From Eunapius fragilis (taxonomy: Eukaryota; Porifera; Demospongiae; Spongillida; Spongillidae): a stretch of DNA of 64,000 nucleotides. The stretch covers positions 6,037,350 to 6,101,349 of the forward strand of contig OY811972.1 of NCBI GenBank assembly GCA_963681505.1, read 5' to 3'. The position numbers were made by a program, and so were the translations under genes. Within the stretch, counting starts at the first letter, position 1, and every line of letters begins with the position of its first letter. Positions 43,680 to 54,526 of the stretch are shown piece by piece. Below the pieces are notes generated by a model. That model was given only the letters and a program-made list of their open reading frames with translations. It had not been told where the DNA came from and did not search any database.

Positions 43680-44836
43680 TCAATAACCAGTAGCATCACC
43701 CTTCAGATCTATAGCTTTAGGGATTACTTTTTAAAAGTGTCCTATGTATTTAGCACACACAGATGGTGTCACTGTCTTCCAAAAGGCCTTGATCCCTCTA
43801 ATAAGTTCTTGTTTTTAGGCTTCACCTCTCTCCGCATATACTCCTTTAATTCAAGCCATAATTTTTCAATAGGATTGAGGTCAGGTGATTCAGCAGTGGT
43901 CCTCCACCATTTCACTTGCTTCTCCTTCAAAAACTGCTGTGCTAACTTAGATGTGTACTTTGGATCGTTATCAGCCATGAAACGATGCGAGGTTGGAAAA
44001 TTGCGTGCTAAGAATGGCAGCAAGGTTGTCTCCAAGATTTTAACATAGAGCGGAGAATCCATAATCCTGTCAAATATGCACAGTTTAGCTGTTCCTTTCC
44101 AATCGTGTACTTTGACAGGATGTTTTGGTCTGTAACAATAAGTGGTTAAAATTGTATTAACCATTTACGTTCAGTAACTCATTACCTCGGCTTTGGTTCA
44201 GGCGGTTGCTCAATCTTTCAACAGCATGTCCTTCAGTGACTTTCTAACTGAATAGAAGACTCATCTGTCCATATAACGTCGGAGAAGTTGTCGTGCTGAT
44301 GTTCCTGGCACCATTCAAAGCGTTTGACCTTGTTGCCTTCCCTATCGAACTGCAAGCGGTATAACACATATTCGCTATATATGAACCTGTAGCTAAAGTT
44401 TGTACCTGATGATTTGGCAATAAGCGCTGCCCCTGAACACCCATCCGAGGCTTCTCCACGCACACAAAATGGTGCGAAGCGAAAGTTTATGACCTATGAA
44501 AACTTGGACTATTATAACTCAATCGATGATTAATCCGAATAATACGCACCTTTCTGTGCCAGAAGCGTGCGAAGCTGAACAGCGGTTGTTTCATCGTCAA
44601 GCTGAATTTGTGCCTCCACAATGCTCTTCACCTCATCAGTAATTCTTTGAAGGTCTACCAGATCCACGGCGGCGCGCCAAAGTTCCACATTTTTCAGACC
44701 TTTTTAGGAATCGATAGATACCTACATGGCTAACGATCAACCCTTCCCCCAACAATAGATTCTTAATGTTTCTACTCTTACGCCCCTGTTGATGATAGAA
44801 TAAAATCCTTTGCTTCACGTAGTCTGTAAACACCAT
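43680..44836 (-). pseudogene. Tc1-family transposase gene with apparent introns
   Basis: It starts at 44836 (MVFTDYVKQRILFYHQQGRK, first helix-turn-helix; GSGRPSK linker) and ends at GDATGY before a stop at 43680-43682. DD34E residues are present: WTDESS, MADNDPKYTS and SPDLNPIE, with 34 residues between the last two. Three stretches of about 55-65 nt bounded by GT and AG interrupt it at conserved places: after LLAQK (before GHKLSLRTIL), after AYCQIIR (before FDREGNKVKRFEW) and after EPKPR (before PKHPVKVH). Lesions: a short indel after GRPSK, two TGA codons where relatives have Arg (SH*RTCC*K), a small deletion after VHDW, and a frameshift near the C-terminus. Inactive. Confidence 0.8.
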
Positions 44837-45104
44837 CGTTACGATCCAAACAGTGGCAGTGTAGTCTGACGCAATGCGTGTGGAGGATATGTACCCGTGC
44901 TTTAGCAGCTGCCCAACCTGACAACTTGTTCTCAATATGTTTTCATGTTACGTGTTGCCATAAGGTAATGCATTTTTCTACTGATCTACCGCAACTTTCT
45001 ACCTACGTAATTTATTACCTAAATAAGGTATTGCGTTGCGAAGGTAGAGTAGTACGTAGCGTTAACTTTTTATTGACCGATACTGTATATTTAGCAGATT
45101 GATA

Positions 45105-45232
45105 TAGTATGTTGTTCGTGTGCTAAATAAATATAGGACTATTCCATTTTCCCTTATTATTAGACCCTTGTTTCCTTCCTTTTTACACCAACATTCCTAT
45201 ATGCCACCAAATTTCTCATAGAAATTGTTTTT
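45105..45232. repeat. Half copy of MITE family C
   Basis: Contains GGACTATTCCATTTTCCC, GACCCTTGTTTCCTTCCTTT and TATGCCACCAAATTTCTCAT, matching the right arm of the copies at 34.1 and 40.9 kb. The left arm is missing. Confidence 0.75.
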
Positions 45233-45629
45233 TATTTACTTGTACTCACTTAAACTCCAACACAGTTGCTCACTAAAATGGAAAATTTGTTTCATGCCAT
45301 CAATCACACTATGCTAGTAACCTTAGGTGTAAATGAAGCCATATCAATGCGCTGATGATATCAGCATTTCCCTATGATTGCTGAGGTCATAGTTAGTTAC
45401 ACAAATACGCATATCAGATTTGCTAAATCTCGTGTCAGACTTGCGTAAACTAGAGAGTTCAAACAATAACTGCATGCATCTGATCAGCAGCAGTCACTGG
45501 AATGAAACTAAAGTCTATTCCAACATCACGTATCGGCACTGACAGAATGCAAAACTTATGCAACGTTTAGCCAATGTTATGTTGTAAACCAAGCTTAGTA
45601 AAAGTAGGTAGCTTCTTTTACGGTACTTG

Positions 45630-46655
45630 TACCCATAACGAGGTTTTTTTGGAAAAAAAGTTGGTAAGATCCACCTTATTGTTTAAGATATGCCACCTTG
45701 ATATCATTTTGATAAGTAACGTATTTAACCGAGCGTAAACTTTGGCATCCGCCATCTTGTAAATCGCGCACGCATGCGCAGTTTGAGTCTGCCATGTATT
45801 TTGGGGTCTGAATTATTAACATACGTCATCAACAATTTGTAGTTCTGTTCGAGTACCGTATACAATTTGGAGAGAATCCACCTTATTGTTTAAGATATGC
45901 CACCTTGATAGCATTTCAATAATGCGCAGAAACACTAGCACCGCTTGTTTTTCGAGCACCGTGAAATACGAATGGCAAAAACTCTCTTTCCTGTACATTC
46001 AGGACAACAGACCTTATGATCAAGTGTTCAACATATTATTACGATAGGAGCTAAGCACCAAGCGTACGTGTAGAAAAATATCTTGTCCTTGTTTCCAAAA
46101 TAAGTTACTTTTTCTAAATAGCCGAAAACCGAAAATCTATCTATTAATAACATTTCAATTTTAAGGTACAAATGTGGCGTCCAGGGATGCGTAACTTTAA
46201 ATTGCTGTAAATTTGTGGAAAAAGATAGTAACTTTATCGATGCACCAAAAGGTCAATTAAGTAATGAAGAACGTGTATTCACGATAAAGTAGCTGTGCTG
46301 GAATGCCCAGCAAGAGTAATCCATGAGTAGCTCAATTAGTTCACCCTGAAATGATAGTTAGTATAAGCTTTGGCACAAATTTACTACTCTGTTTGGAAAC
46401 GAATGCACCAAATGAAATAAGATATTATTTCATATTTATCCTCCTAATTTGGTGATTTTTAAGCACTACAGAGTTTTCAACAAACCAATTATAAAGTTTT
46501 ATTCTTATAATATTTGTACTATTTTTACTGCTCATCTAATAACTGTCAAAATTATACGGTCCTCTAAGATACTCTCAGGCTACAAGCGAGTATGATTTTT
46601 TTTTCAAATTCCAGGAGGGTATCCTGTCACCTTAAGTACCTTCAAATAACTTTAT
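45630..46655. other. Insertion within the right arm; no gene recognised
   Basis: A 40-bp sequence, TCCACCTTATTGTTTAAGAT through GCCACCTTGATA, occurs at about 45670 and again at about 45879. No long ORF. It interrupts the family D arm. Confidence 0.5.
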
Positions 46656-47384
46656 CGGTAGTACTCTTTCGATGGCTATGTTTGGTTTTGCATGGTACGC
46701 ATAGCCTTCACGTACTGCACTCTTCGCCAAGCAAGCAGATTCAGGACTCTCCCAATGACGTTGCATTTTAGCGGACCATTTTATTTCGGGCTCTCACTTT
46801 ATGATACCACCAGCGTTCTTGAAGCACCAAATATTGTTCTTTTATAACTATATTTTACAAGTTATCTAATTATGCATCTTACATAGACCGTATAGACATT
46901 TTTTTCTAGAGTTTAAAACCACAATAGATGTTACATAGACCGTATAGACAATTGTTTTCCAAAGTATGACATTAATATGAAAGCGGCTCTCTTCCAGCCT
47001 ATTGGTGAAATTTTCATTGTTTAAAAGTGTCCTATCCTGAGTTATGCGTTTCCAAGAAGGAGGAGGAGACCATGTTCCAGCACTGGGTACGAGGACTGGC
47101 AGTACTCTTTTGCTATCTAACCGCGCTGTTCTGTTACATAAAACAAAGACAAAACTGCTCGTTTTTGACTTCTAGTTCGATTGCTATAACAAGCTAAACG
47201 ATCGAATCATTGGGAGTCTTAGAGACGGGTTGCGTATTTTTTGTGAGATTCATTGTCCAACTCAAATCCTATATGGAAGTTTGTAGCGAAACTTCCGATA
47301 TGTAACAATGATGCATACCTTTTACAATTAAAATGAGTATGTATTTTGCACGCAGTAATTAATTTTAATGTATTTTATCTTCAG

Positions 47385-48988
47385 TTTTAGATGAAACAGT
47401 CAAGTGGAAACCTTTTATTAATAATCTTCTGCAGTCCAACTTAGAAGTTGGGAGCGTTTTAAATTCAGATCCAAGAATACCTTCACCTTTTTATTTCCTG
47501 CAATCTGTTTACATTCGTTATGCATATAAGATTCTTTGGAACTATATAACAGAGGTTACAAGAAAGGATGTAGGTGATATGCATCGCATCCTGATTACTG
47601 GGGCTTCTGGAATTGGGAAAAGCAATTTTATTTCCTATGCACTTGCAAAAGTTTTGACAACGGTGGATAACTCTTTAATTATTGTGTCAGTGCCGGATGT
47701 GTATTTTATAATTGATATGAATTCAAGACAAGTGGCATCTGTAAAAATTATCAAAAATAGTTTGACTCTAACGAGGTATATCAATATGCTACCTACATAT
47801 AAACGATTCTGGTATTTTATGGATGAAAAAGAGCATGGTGGCTATATGAATTGGTATCCCCGAGATTGTGTGGTCGTACTTACCACATCACCTGATGAAC
47901 ACAATTATAATCTTTTCAAGAAGAAAAGATGTACATTTTACTATATGCCATGGCCAGGTTGTTGGGATGGTAAATGCTTAGCAAGTTTAGACAAGTACAG
48001 TAAAGAAGAGCTTCAAGAATTTGATGATAATATTGAAAAAGTTATTGCAACTGAATTGTTAGATATATATGAGAAATGTTACAGGGATTTGGATCTGAGT
48101 GCTTGTAAGGCTCGATTTGATATAGTGGGACCACTGATTGGTTTTGTGTTTGATTCTACCAAGAGTTCCAGCTATTGTTTTTATGAAATGCAGGAAGAAG
48201 TATGTAAAGGTGCCTTAGAAATTTATAACGCTTTGCAATCAGGTAATTATTCAATGCTTCGTATGCTTGTGAAATCCAAAAGATGCTGTTCAACCCACCT
48301 TATCTTCACGCCTTCGACCACCCTAATGCAGGATAACAGTTTTACAATTTATCCGTCTTCTGATGTTACATTACGTTTATTGCATGAACAGTTTAAGAAG
48401 TGCTGTAATGAGCCTCTTGTTAGGATTCTTAATTCAGAACCAGATGAGGCAGTGGCAGAATTATGGGGGTCTCTGTATGAAAAATACTGCATTGATTCAT
48501 TGGGAAACCGTATCAAGTATCTTGAACTTTTTTCTTTAAATTTAAAAAACAGCAAAAATAAAATGGTTGCCATTGATCAGCTGCATAATGAAGTAAAAAT
48601 CAATGATGCCTCACTCCTACAAGATTTAAAGCAAATGAATTCATCGGAAACTACATTGCTACGTGCAAAGTTACACTATCCTGCTATAGATTGTATTATC
48701 ATTGTTAATAGAGCTGTTTACTTTCTCCAAATAACAAGGAGTATTAATCATCCAATCAATGCCAAGAAATTGAATTTCTTGTGTGAAACTTTCAAAACTG
48801 CTGGTTTCAAAGCTATTGATTTTGTATTTATCTTACCTCCAAAACAGTTTGATGTGTTTTGTACTCAGAGACTAGGTAAAACAGGTGGGGGACCATATCA
48901 ATATGTGCCACAGGAATACAAATGTTTGACTAACATTCATCAGTGGAAAGCAAAAATTTCACCTCTGAATTCAGTACCTTCCACTTAA
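47385..48988 (+). CDS. Crinkler/RHS-type P-loop NTPase fused to PD-(D/E)xK-like nuclease
   Basis: Terminal exon, acceptor TTATCTTCAG at 47384, 533 residues, no interruption. Numbering from the internal Met at 47579: Walker A GASGIGKS 8-15; Walker B WYFMDE 78-83; a sensor-like strand VVLTTSPDEHNY 99-110; YMPWPG at 122-127, the 'MP.W' signature after the ATPase core in Crinkler and RHS proteins; then a helical region. C-terminal nuclease: PAID 368-371 with the metal-binding Asp, YFLQIT with Gln384-x-Thr in place of the usual E-x-K, HPI at 391-393. This order (ATPase, 'SP...YMP.W', 'PAID...QxT..HPI') is that of the eukaryotic NTPase-nuclease effector family derived from transposons. The 64 residues before Met (WKPFINNLLQSNLEVGSVL and on) are the family's usual lead-in. 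Cellular role unknown: nuclear effector, transposon-derived or domesticated defence protein are all possible. Confidence 0.8.
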
Positions 48989-49735
48989 TAAATGTACAGG
49001 TATGCTCATTTTTTCATATAGTAGTTTATGTATATCGTTATGCATGCATTATGCATATCAATGCATATCATGGTTTGTCATAAGCAATCATGTCTTATGA
49101 ATGATCTAATAATAGCATGTAAGGATCAATGCACTGATATGTTTTATGATAACCTATCAACGTAAAAAATTAGTTAATTTAATATACCATATCAGTGCAT
49201 GGACAGGTCATTAGATCAGGTTGTGCACTGTAGATATAAGCATAATGCACTCTTACACCCAGATAGGTCATATAAACCATGAGTGCATGGATACATACAT
49301 GTTGATAATGTTATTTAACAGGTGTTATACATGCATTGATTGTTCAAATCCACAACTATTCATTGTAGATTATCTAAACACTGACATCCATTGTACAATG
49401 CACAATAGTAGTGAATATCATGGATTATCAAAAACCTGTGTTACCACAAAAGTCAATCACCTAGTTCTTTATCTGATTACCAGCTGTAAGCGTCTAAAGT
49501 CCCGCAGCGGGTTATGTTGGACTGAAATGATTTTAAGTGATGAGGCAGTGCTATTATGATTTAAAATTTGTCAAAATTAGGGACTACGGGCCCCAGGGCT
49601 ACATAGTCCTTCTGGGCCCCATTAAGTTAATGGTCCCCATTGGGATGGGTTTGGTAGATATAAAATACCATACAGGAGGGAAATATATAGCTTTTGTGCA
49701 TTGGGTTGTTAGTTCATGTGGCGATATATTGTGAT
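48989..49735. other. 3' flank, no gene recognised
   Basis: Sequence after the stop of the NTPase-nuclease gene. AATAAATG overlaps the stop (about 48986-48993) and may be the poly(A) signal. Dispersed words such as ATGCATATCAATGCATATCA form small direct repeats at 49039-49070. Confidence 0.4.
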
Positions 49736-49915
49736 TGATATAATATATTATAATATATGGGATCGTTTCCGGTCCGCGAGAAAAGGGACCTAACGCATAT
49801 TATTTTTTAAAGTTATAAAAATGGTATTACGTTTGAATTGTTATATAAATTTTTTATAATATGCGCTTTTCTCAGAAACAATCCCATATATTATACAATA
49901 TATATGTATATTATT
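49736..49915. repeat. AT-rich imperfect palindrome
   Basis: ATATATTATAATATATGGGATCGTTTC on the left is mirrored by GAAACAATCCCATATATTAT at about 49876-49895, with GAGAAAAG / CTTTTCTC also paired. A short MITE-like hairpin. Confidence 0.65.
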
Positions 49916-50059
49916 CTTCAAACTACTGCATTGTGCACATGCACAACTAGTCATTAATCTCTCACACAATGACAGAATTTAGACAGTAAACATACATGCT
50001 TTATGCGCTTTACTGCCTGAAAAACGTTCAAAACAGCATCCAAATTTGTAGTCTTAGCT

Positions 50060-51660
50060 AGATGCGCCTCTACTGCCAAAAACTCCCAAGCTTGTTAGTC
50101 TACATTGTCAATCTTAGTACATTCTTAACTCATGTCAATGTACTAAATGAGCGTTCCACCTGTGCTACAGAAACTGGAAGTGTGCCGAAAATTTGTAGGA
50201 CAACCATTATATTCGGAAATCTCATCTCGTGTAGACTATTTAAAAAATCAAGGGGAGATAGACTCTTTTCACCGATTGGCTGTGTGGATAGCTTTCAATT
50301 GTAACATCTCAGTTACAAAATCATCTGACATGTCTGCACAGTACTTCTCAAACATAGCTCCAGCTTTGCTTTGTAACTCCTCCTCATCCATAATCTGATA
50401 GGCCCATACAAATCGAAACAGAGCAACTAACTCTTTGACGGCCTCATAACTGGTCGTCAAATTTCCTATAACGCAGTCCAGAAGGGTGTAAAAATATTAT
50501 GCTTGAAATGATTTTCTGGATCAAACTCTATATCTTCTTCCTGTGTATCATCAGGAAGCCTTTTCTTCACTGCGCCTTTTTTCAGCTGTTATTAGTGACA
50601 TCCTCACACTCATACCTCCTGCAACAAGCTTAAATTGTATCCCAGCTGTCTCTTAAATGTTTGAGATCTTGAATGAGAATTTGTATGTTATCCACTTCCA
50701 CATCAAGCGTCGCATTTCTGGCTTGTAGAACTGTGCTTTTAAAGTTTATTGCAGTGAGTACCATAAACCAGATTGAAGCCATTAGAATACTATCAAATGA
50801 ATCCGAGTTACTGCTGTCAGATTTAATTCTTGTATTAGTACAATTGCTTCCTTTAACCCAGGCAAGTGAGCTGCAAAAGGCCTAACACTATCAACATGAG
50901 CAGACCAACGAGTATCTGAAAAATTGAGGATAGAACAACCAATGCTTTTTGTTAAGATCTCCCATCTTTGGGAACTAGAGCTGATAATATTATATAGTTT
51001 CTGAACCACTCCAAAGAAAGTTATTGCATCTGGACAACATTCTGCAGCATGAACACCACAAAGATTCAAACTGTGGCAAGTGCAAGGGGCAAATTTAGCT
51101 AGTGGGTTAATCAATATGAGCTTCAGCATCTTTGTACGAGCCACTCATATTGCTTCCGTTGTCATATCATTGTCCACGACAGTCTGCAATTGGTATGTTG
51201 TGCTTGGTAAGTGTATCAAGGATCAATTTTGCCATTGCCTCTCCAGTTTTTTTGTTGCAGTCTACAAATTCCAAGAACCTTTGCAAAACCAAGTTATTTG
51301 TCACCTTCAGTATTCAAGTGGACATAGTGCAAAAAAAACAGTTTGTTCTATGTGAGAAGAATCAGGAGTAGCATCAACAATTATTGAATAGTACTTTGCA
51401 GTTTCCCTTTCTTTTAGAATGCATTCAGTAACTTTATCAGCACAGCATTGTATGACTTCATTTTGACATCAGGAGAGAGGTAATGGACTTGCAATGGACA
51501 TTTGGAATTTTGACTTGTCTTGACCTTGTTTAAGTGTTCTTCAAGGATGGAATCATAGTGGCTGATCAGTTCCAATATACCAAGGAAATTATCATTTCTT
51601 ATCATGAGGAAAATGTGTTGGAAAGTTGTCAGAGTCACGCTGAACTGCTTCTCTCACTTG
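50060..51660 (-). pseudogene. hAT-family transposase (DUF4371 type) remnant
   Basis: Minus-strand blocks in shifting frames. 51640-51360: RNDNFLGILELISHYDSILE, then LSPDVKMKSYNAVLIK and AKYYSIIVDATPDSSHIEQT (the DUF4371 region, first catalytic Asp). 51120-50830: KFAPCTCHSLNLCGVHAAEC, FFGVVQKLYNIISSSSQRWE and NFSDTRWSAHVDSVRPFAAH, the conserved central block. 50460-50270: FVWAYQIMDEEELQSKAGAM and YCADMSDDFVTEMLQLKAIH. The C-terminal dimerisation region was not recognised. Several frameshifts; not functional. Confidence 0.75.
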
Positions 51661-52117
51661 AGCTGTGATGGCACTTTATTCTCTATTAACCCTACATCAT
51701 AATCATGAAGACTCACATGCTGTATCTTCTCAGCTACAGCATGGTGCTCAACTATTGCTATTGGCTGAGCCAATAAGGTGGGTATACGTCCAGGTCTGGG
51801 ACGTGCTTCATTACTATGTGCATTTACAGCTTCAGCTAGAAGAATGGTGTTCTGCAATTTCATGCTCGGCACTGGAATCGTTATGTATGTCACGATCGTC
51901 CCAAGCTATGTTGGTGACATCGTTCCTAGCTATGTCGGTGAAGGTGTTCGTGACAAAGTCTCAGCATTTCAATGTTTTTTGTCTTTTTGTAGGTTCTCTT
52001 CTCTTACTACCCTTTCCTTTCTTTTCTGCCACCTGGACTTGTGCTTGGACATTTTAGATAATGAATACAACAAAATTGCATGTATACGGTACATGAATAT
52101 TGCATCCTATTCCGCAC
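51660..52117. other. 5' flank of the hAT remnant; no distinct gene
   Basis: ORFs on both strands overlap here without recognised motifs; part may be the N-terminal region of the hAT copy. CCCAAGCTATGTTGGTGACA and TCCTAGCTATGTCGGTGAAG (51900-51945) form a small tandem repeat. Confidence 0.35.
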
Positions 52118-52850
52118 GATAACCGCTGCTATCAAAACTGTGATTTGATTTTTAGATCATGTGCAAACGTTAATTAAAATTTGAATGCCGACCAAATCTG
52201 CTGCGATCCTTTGACGAGCCATTGGCGCAGTGTTTATACGTACCTTCGAGTAGTATCACCTACAGTAATTGCAGAGCATCTATCTCTCTCGTTTCAAAGC
52301 GAAGATCTTGCATGCTGGAATTGTCTCAATTTGTTTGAGATCACTGCGTAAGTGCAATCCTGAAGTATCCTATCATGATCAAGGCTGTGCAGGTCCTAGT
52401 AGCCTTTCCCAACAATGCACCAGCCGTTGTACACCATGCTCAGATGCAGGTGATGCCACGAATTCTTCACCAAGCACACCAGCTAATGATGTGCATTCTT
52501 ATGGCAGCAATGAGGACAATGCATTAGCAAGTTCAGAGCTATTCAAAGTTAATGAAATGTTTGCCTTACAAGGAATCAGAAATCGAAATATGGCACTGAA
52601 GCTATCTTGAACAGAATAGCTTTGAGTACTCATAAGATGGCTTTGAGTACTTATCCATCTCTCTGCTTCGTAATGACAGAGATGGATGCTCTGCAATTAC
52701 CGTAGGTAATACTACTCGAAGGTACATATAAACACTGCGCCAATAGTTCTTCAAAGGATCGCAGCAGAAACATTTTTTATTAACACATGCGCATGATCTA
52801 CAATACATCATAAAAAACCTCATAGCAGTTTTGATATGAGGTTTGTTACT
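52118..52850. repeat. Foldback element with ~200-bp arms
   Basis: The left arm (about 52121-52310: CTGCTGCGATCCTTTGA, ATTGGCGCAGTGTTTATA, TACCTTCGAGTAGTAT, GTAATTGCAGAGCATC) is repeated inverted at 52650-52845. An open frame at 52269-52610 (CCGPSSLSQQCTSRC-like, Ser/Cys-rich) lies in the loop but starts in the arm and has no known relative I can name. Confidence 0.8.
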
Positions 52851-53800
52851 TTGTTTTATACATCCATGGACTATAGCTTCATTGCTACATTGCCGTCAAA
52901 ACATTGATTTTTCATTCTATAAACCGTACGCTAGTGTTACAATTTTGTCCAATGAAGCTTACATGTGTCACCAACCTAACTATGAAAAAGTGATAATTCT
53001 TCAAACCTTTTTGGAAATGCATAGACGCCGTTGTAATCTTTTGTATAGAGTGAATAAAGTTGTTCGTTCGAATATGCATTTTACTCCAATTAGTGCTGGT
53101 ATTCTTTAGTTTCTATACGAGTGTTTATGGGCGCAAGCAGGGCCACCAAGAGGTGGGGAGCCATGGGGGCTGCTGATCCCGGGGCTCATCGTTAAACATG
53201 GGGCCTGGGTCGCCAGGCTGGTCTTTTATTTTATTTTTAATGTGTGATTGATGTTTTGTTTGATTATTGCGCAGGTGCAATAAAATTGTATATGTTCCTC
53301 AGATGTAATGCCATATCTAGCTATCTACACAACACCTCAAAAACATGACGCCCTCAGGTTTAAATGAGTGTGGTCCTCAGAGCTTACCCATTACTCATAC
53401 GTTTTATTTGGGGAAAAACACCAAGAAAAACGATGCCCCCCGTTGTGTAAAAATAAGTAAAATTAGTTTTAACAGGCTACTGTATCAAATTTTACAATCT
53501 GCGTATTTAATGGTCAACCCTCTTATAACTGGCACCTGAAAATGGCATTTGTTAGATGGACTGAAAATGAGCTTCATCCAGATACCAACTACTCATCTGA
53601 GCTGGCAACAACAGGCAAAGATATGATCCTGCAGTGACAATTATCAGAGGGAAATGAAATATTCATTATGCTGTATTTCAGTAACCATTGAATACCAAAT
53701 TGGGTACAAGTCACATGCAAATGGATAAGTGAAGTTGCATCAACATTTGAACATGTGATGTGAAAACTCATGCCCACTTGTTTAGGAATGACCTTATAGC
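52851..53800. other. No gene recognised
   Basis: A frame open to 53109 (ASVTILSNEAYMCHQPNYEK) has coding-like composition but no start, splice or domain evidence. 53120-53215 is a GC-richer repeat-like stretch (GGCCACCAAGAGGTGGGGAG). Confidence 0.35.
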
Positions 53801-53804
53801 AATC

Positions 53805-54245
53805 GAAATGGGTGTCAAAAATGAGCAGTTTCATCTTAATTTGTTATATGTCATAGAACCGTGCGGTTGTAGGGAAAAAAAGGATACTGCCCATCCTCGT
53901 ACATAGCCATAGAACATGGTCTCCTCCTAGGCAACACATAACTCTGGATAGGAACACATTTAAACAGTGAAAATTTCACCAATAGCTTCAAAATAGGCTG
54001 GAAGAGCCGCTTTCATATATAATAGCTGATGTTATATTTTGGTAGGCAATCGACTGTATGCTTTATGTATGACGCTTTAGATAGCATGTTAGGTATCTTT
54101 TTAAATAAAAGTAAAAATGGCTATATCAAAATACTAACGGTCCGAGGGGTATCAAGAAGACCCAGAAAAGAAACGTTTCGCTGGGAGAGTCCTGATTCTG
54201 CTCGCTTGACAATGAGAGTGCAGTATGTGATGGCTAAGGATTTGA
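53805..54245. repeat. Third copy of the family D arm
   Basis: Matches 40225-40645: GTCAAAAATGAGCAGTTTCA, GAACATGGTCTCCTCCT, GGAAGAGCCGCTTTCATATA, AGACCCA(T/G)(G)AA, AGAGTCCTGA. No inverted partner nearby, so it is a solo arm or fragment. Confidence 0.8.
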
Positions 54246-54479
54246 AGGCAATAGTGGAATCAACAAGGGTTAAATCACTGTAACTTTATTGGTCTGATGC
54301 AATTCCCTTTTTGTACAAATTATTCATGATTGTAAGAGTTATGATATGGTGGGTTAAAAATATATATATCGTTTCCATCCATAAAATAACCCCCCCCCCC
54401 CCCCCCTTTAAATCTGAAATTTCATTGTGCTCTATGTAAAAATGTTTTATTGTAAAACTACTACATTTTTTTTATGCAG

Positions 54480-54526
54480 TCGGGGATAGTACTGATGATC
54501 AGTCGCCAATGAGAAAAAAAAAGAAG
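54480..54526 (+). other. Isolated exon-like segment
   Basis: 47 bp between TTTTTTTATGCAG and GTAATC. In phase 1 it reads (V)GDSTDDQSPMRKKKK: acidic then basic. The phase would follow exon 38836-38871 as an alternative to the exon at 47385. Unproven. Confidence 0.3.

Larger units (their letters stand above)
40117..47300. mobile_element. Nested 7.2-kb composite with ~600-bp inverted arms (family D)
   Basis: The left arm 40117-40740 and right arm 46660-47300 are inverted copies (GAAGTTTCGCTA/TAGCGAAACTTC at the outer edges; then GTCAAAAATGAGCAGTTTCA, GAACATGGTCTCCT, GGAAGAGCCGC and AGAGTCCTGAAT). The innermost part of the left arm (40675-40735, CTTAGTAAGCTTGG region) is matched by 45570-45620, not by sequence next to 46660, so about 1 kb (45630-46655) was inserted into the right arm. 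Inside lie MITEs, a gene fragment, a satellite and a Tc1 copy. A third, single copy of the arm is at 53805-54245. Confidence 0.7.
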
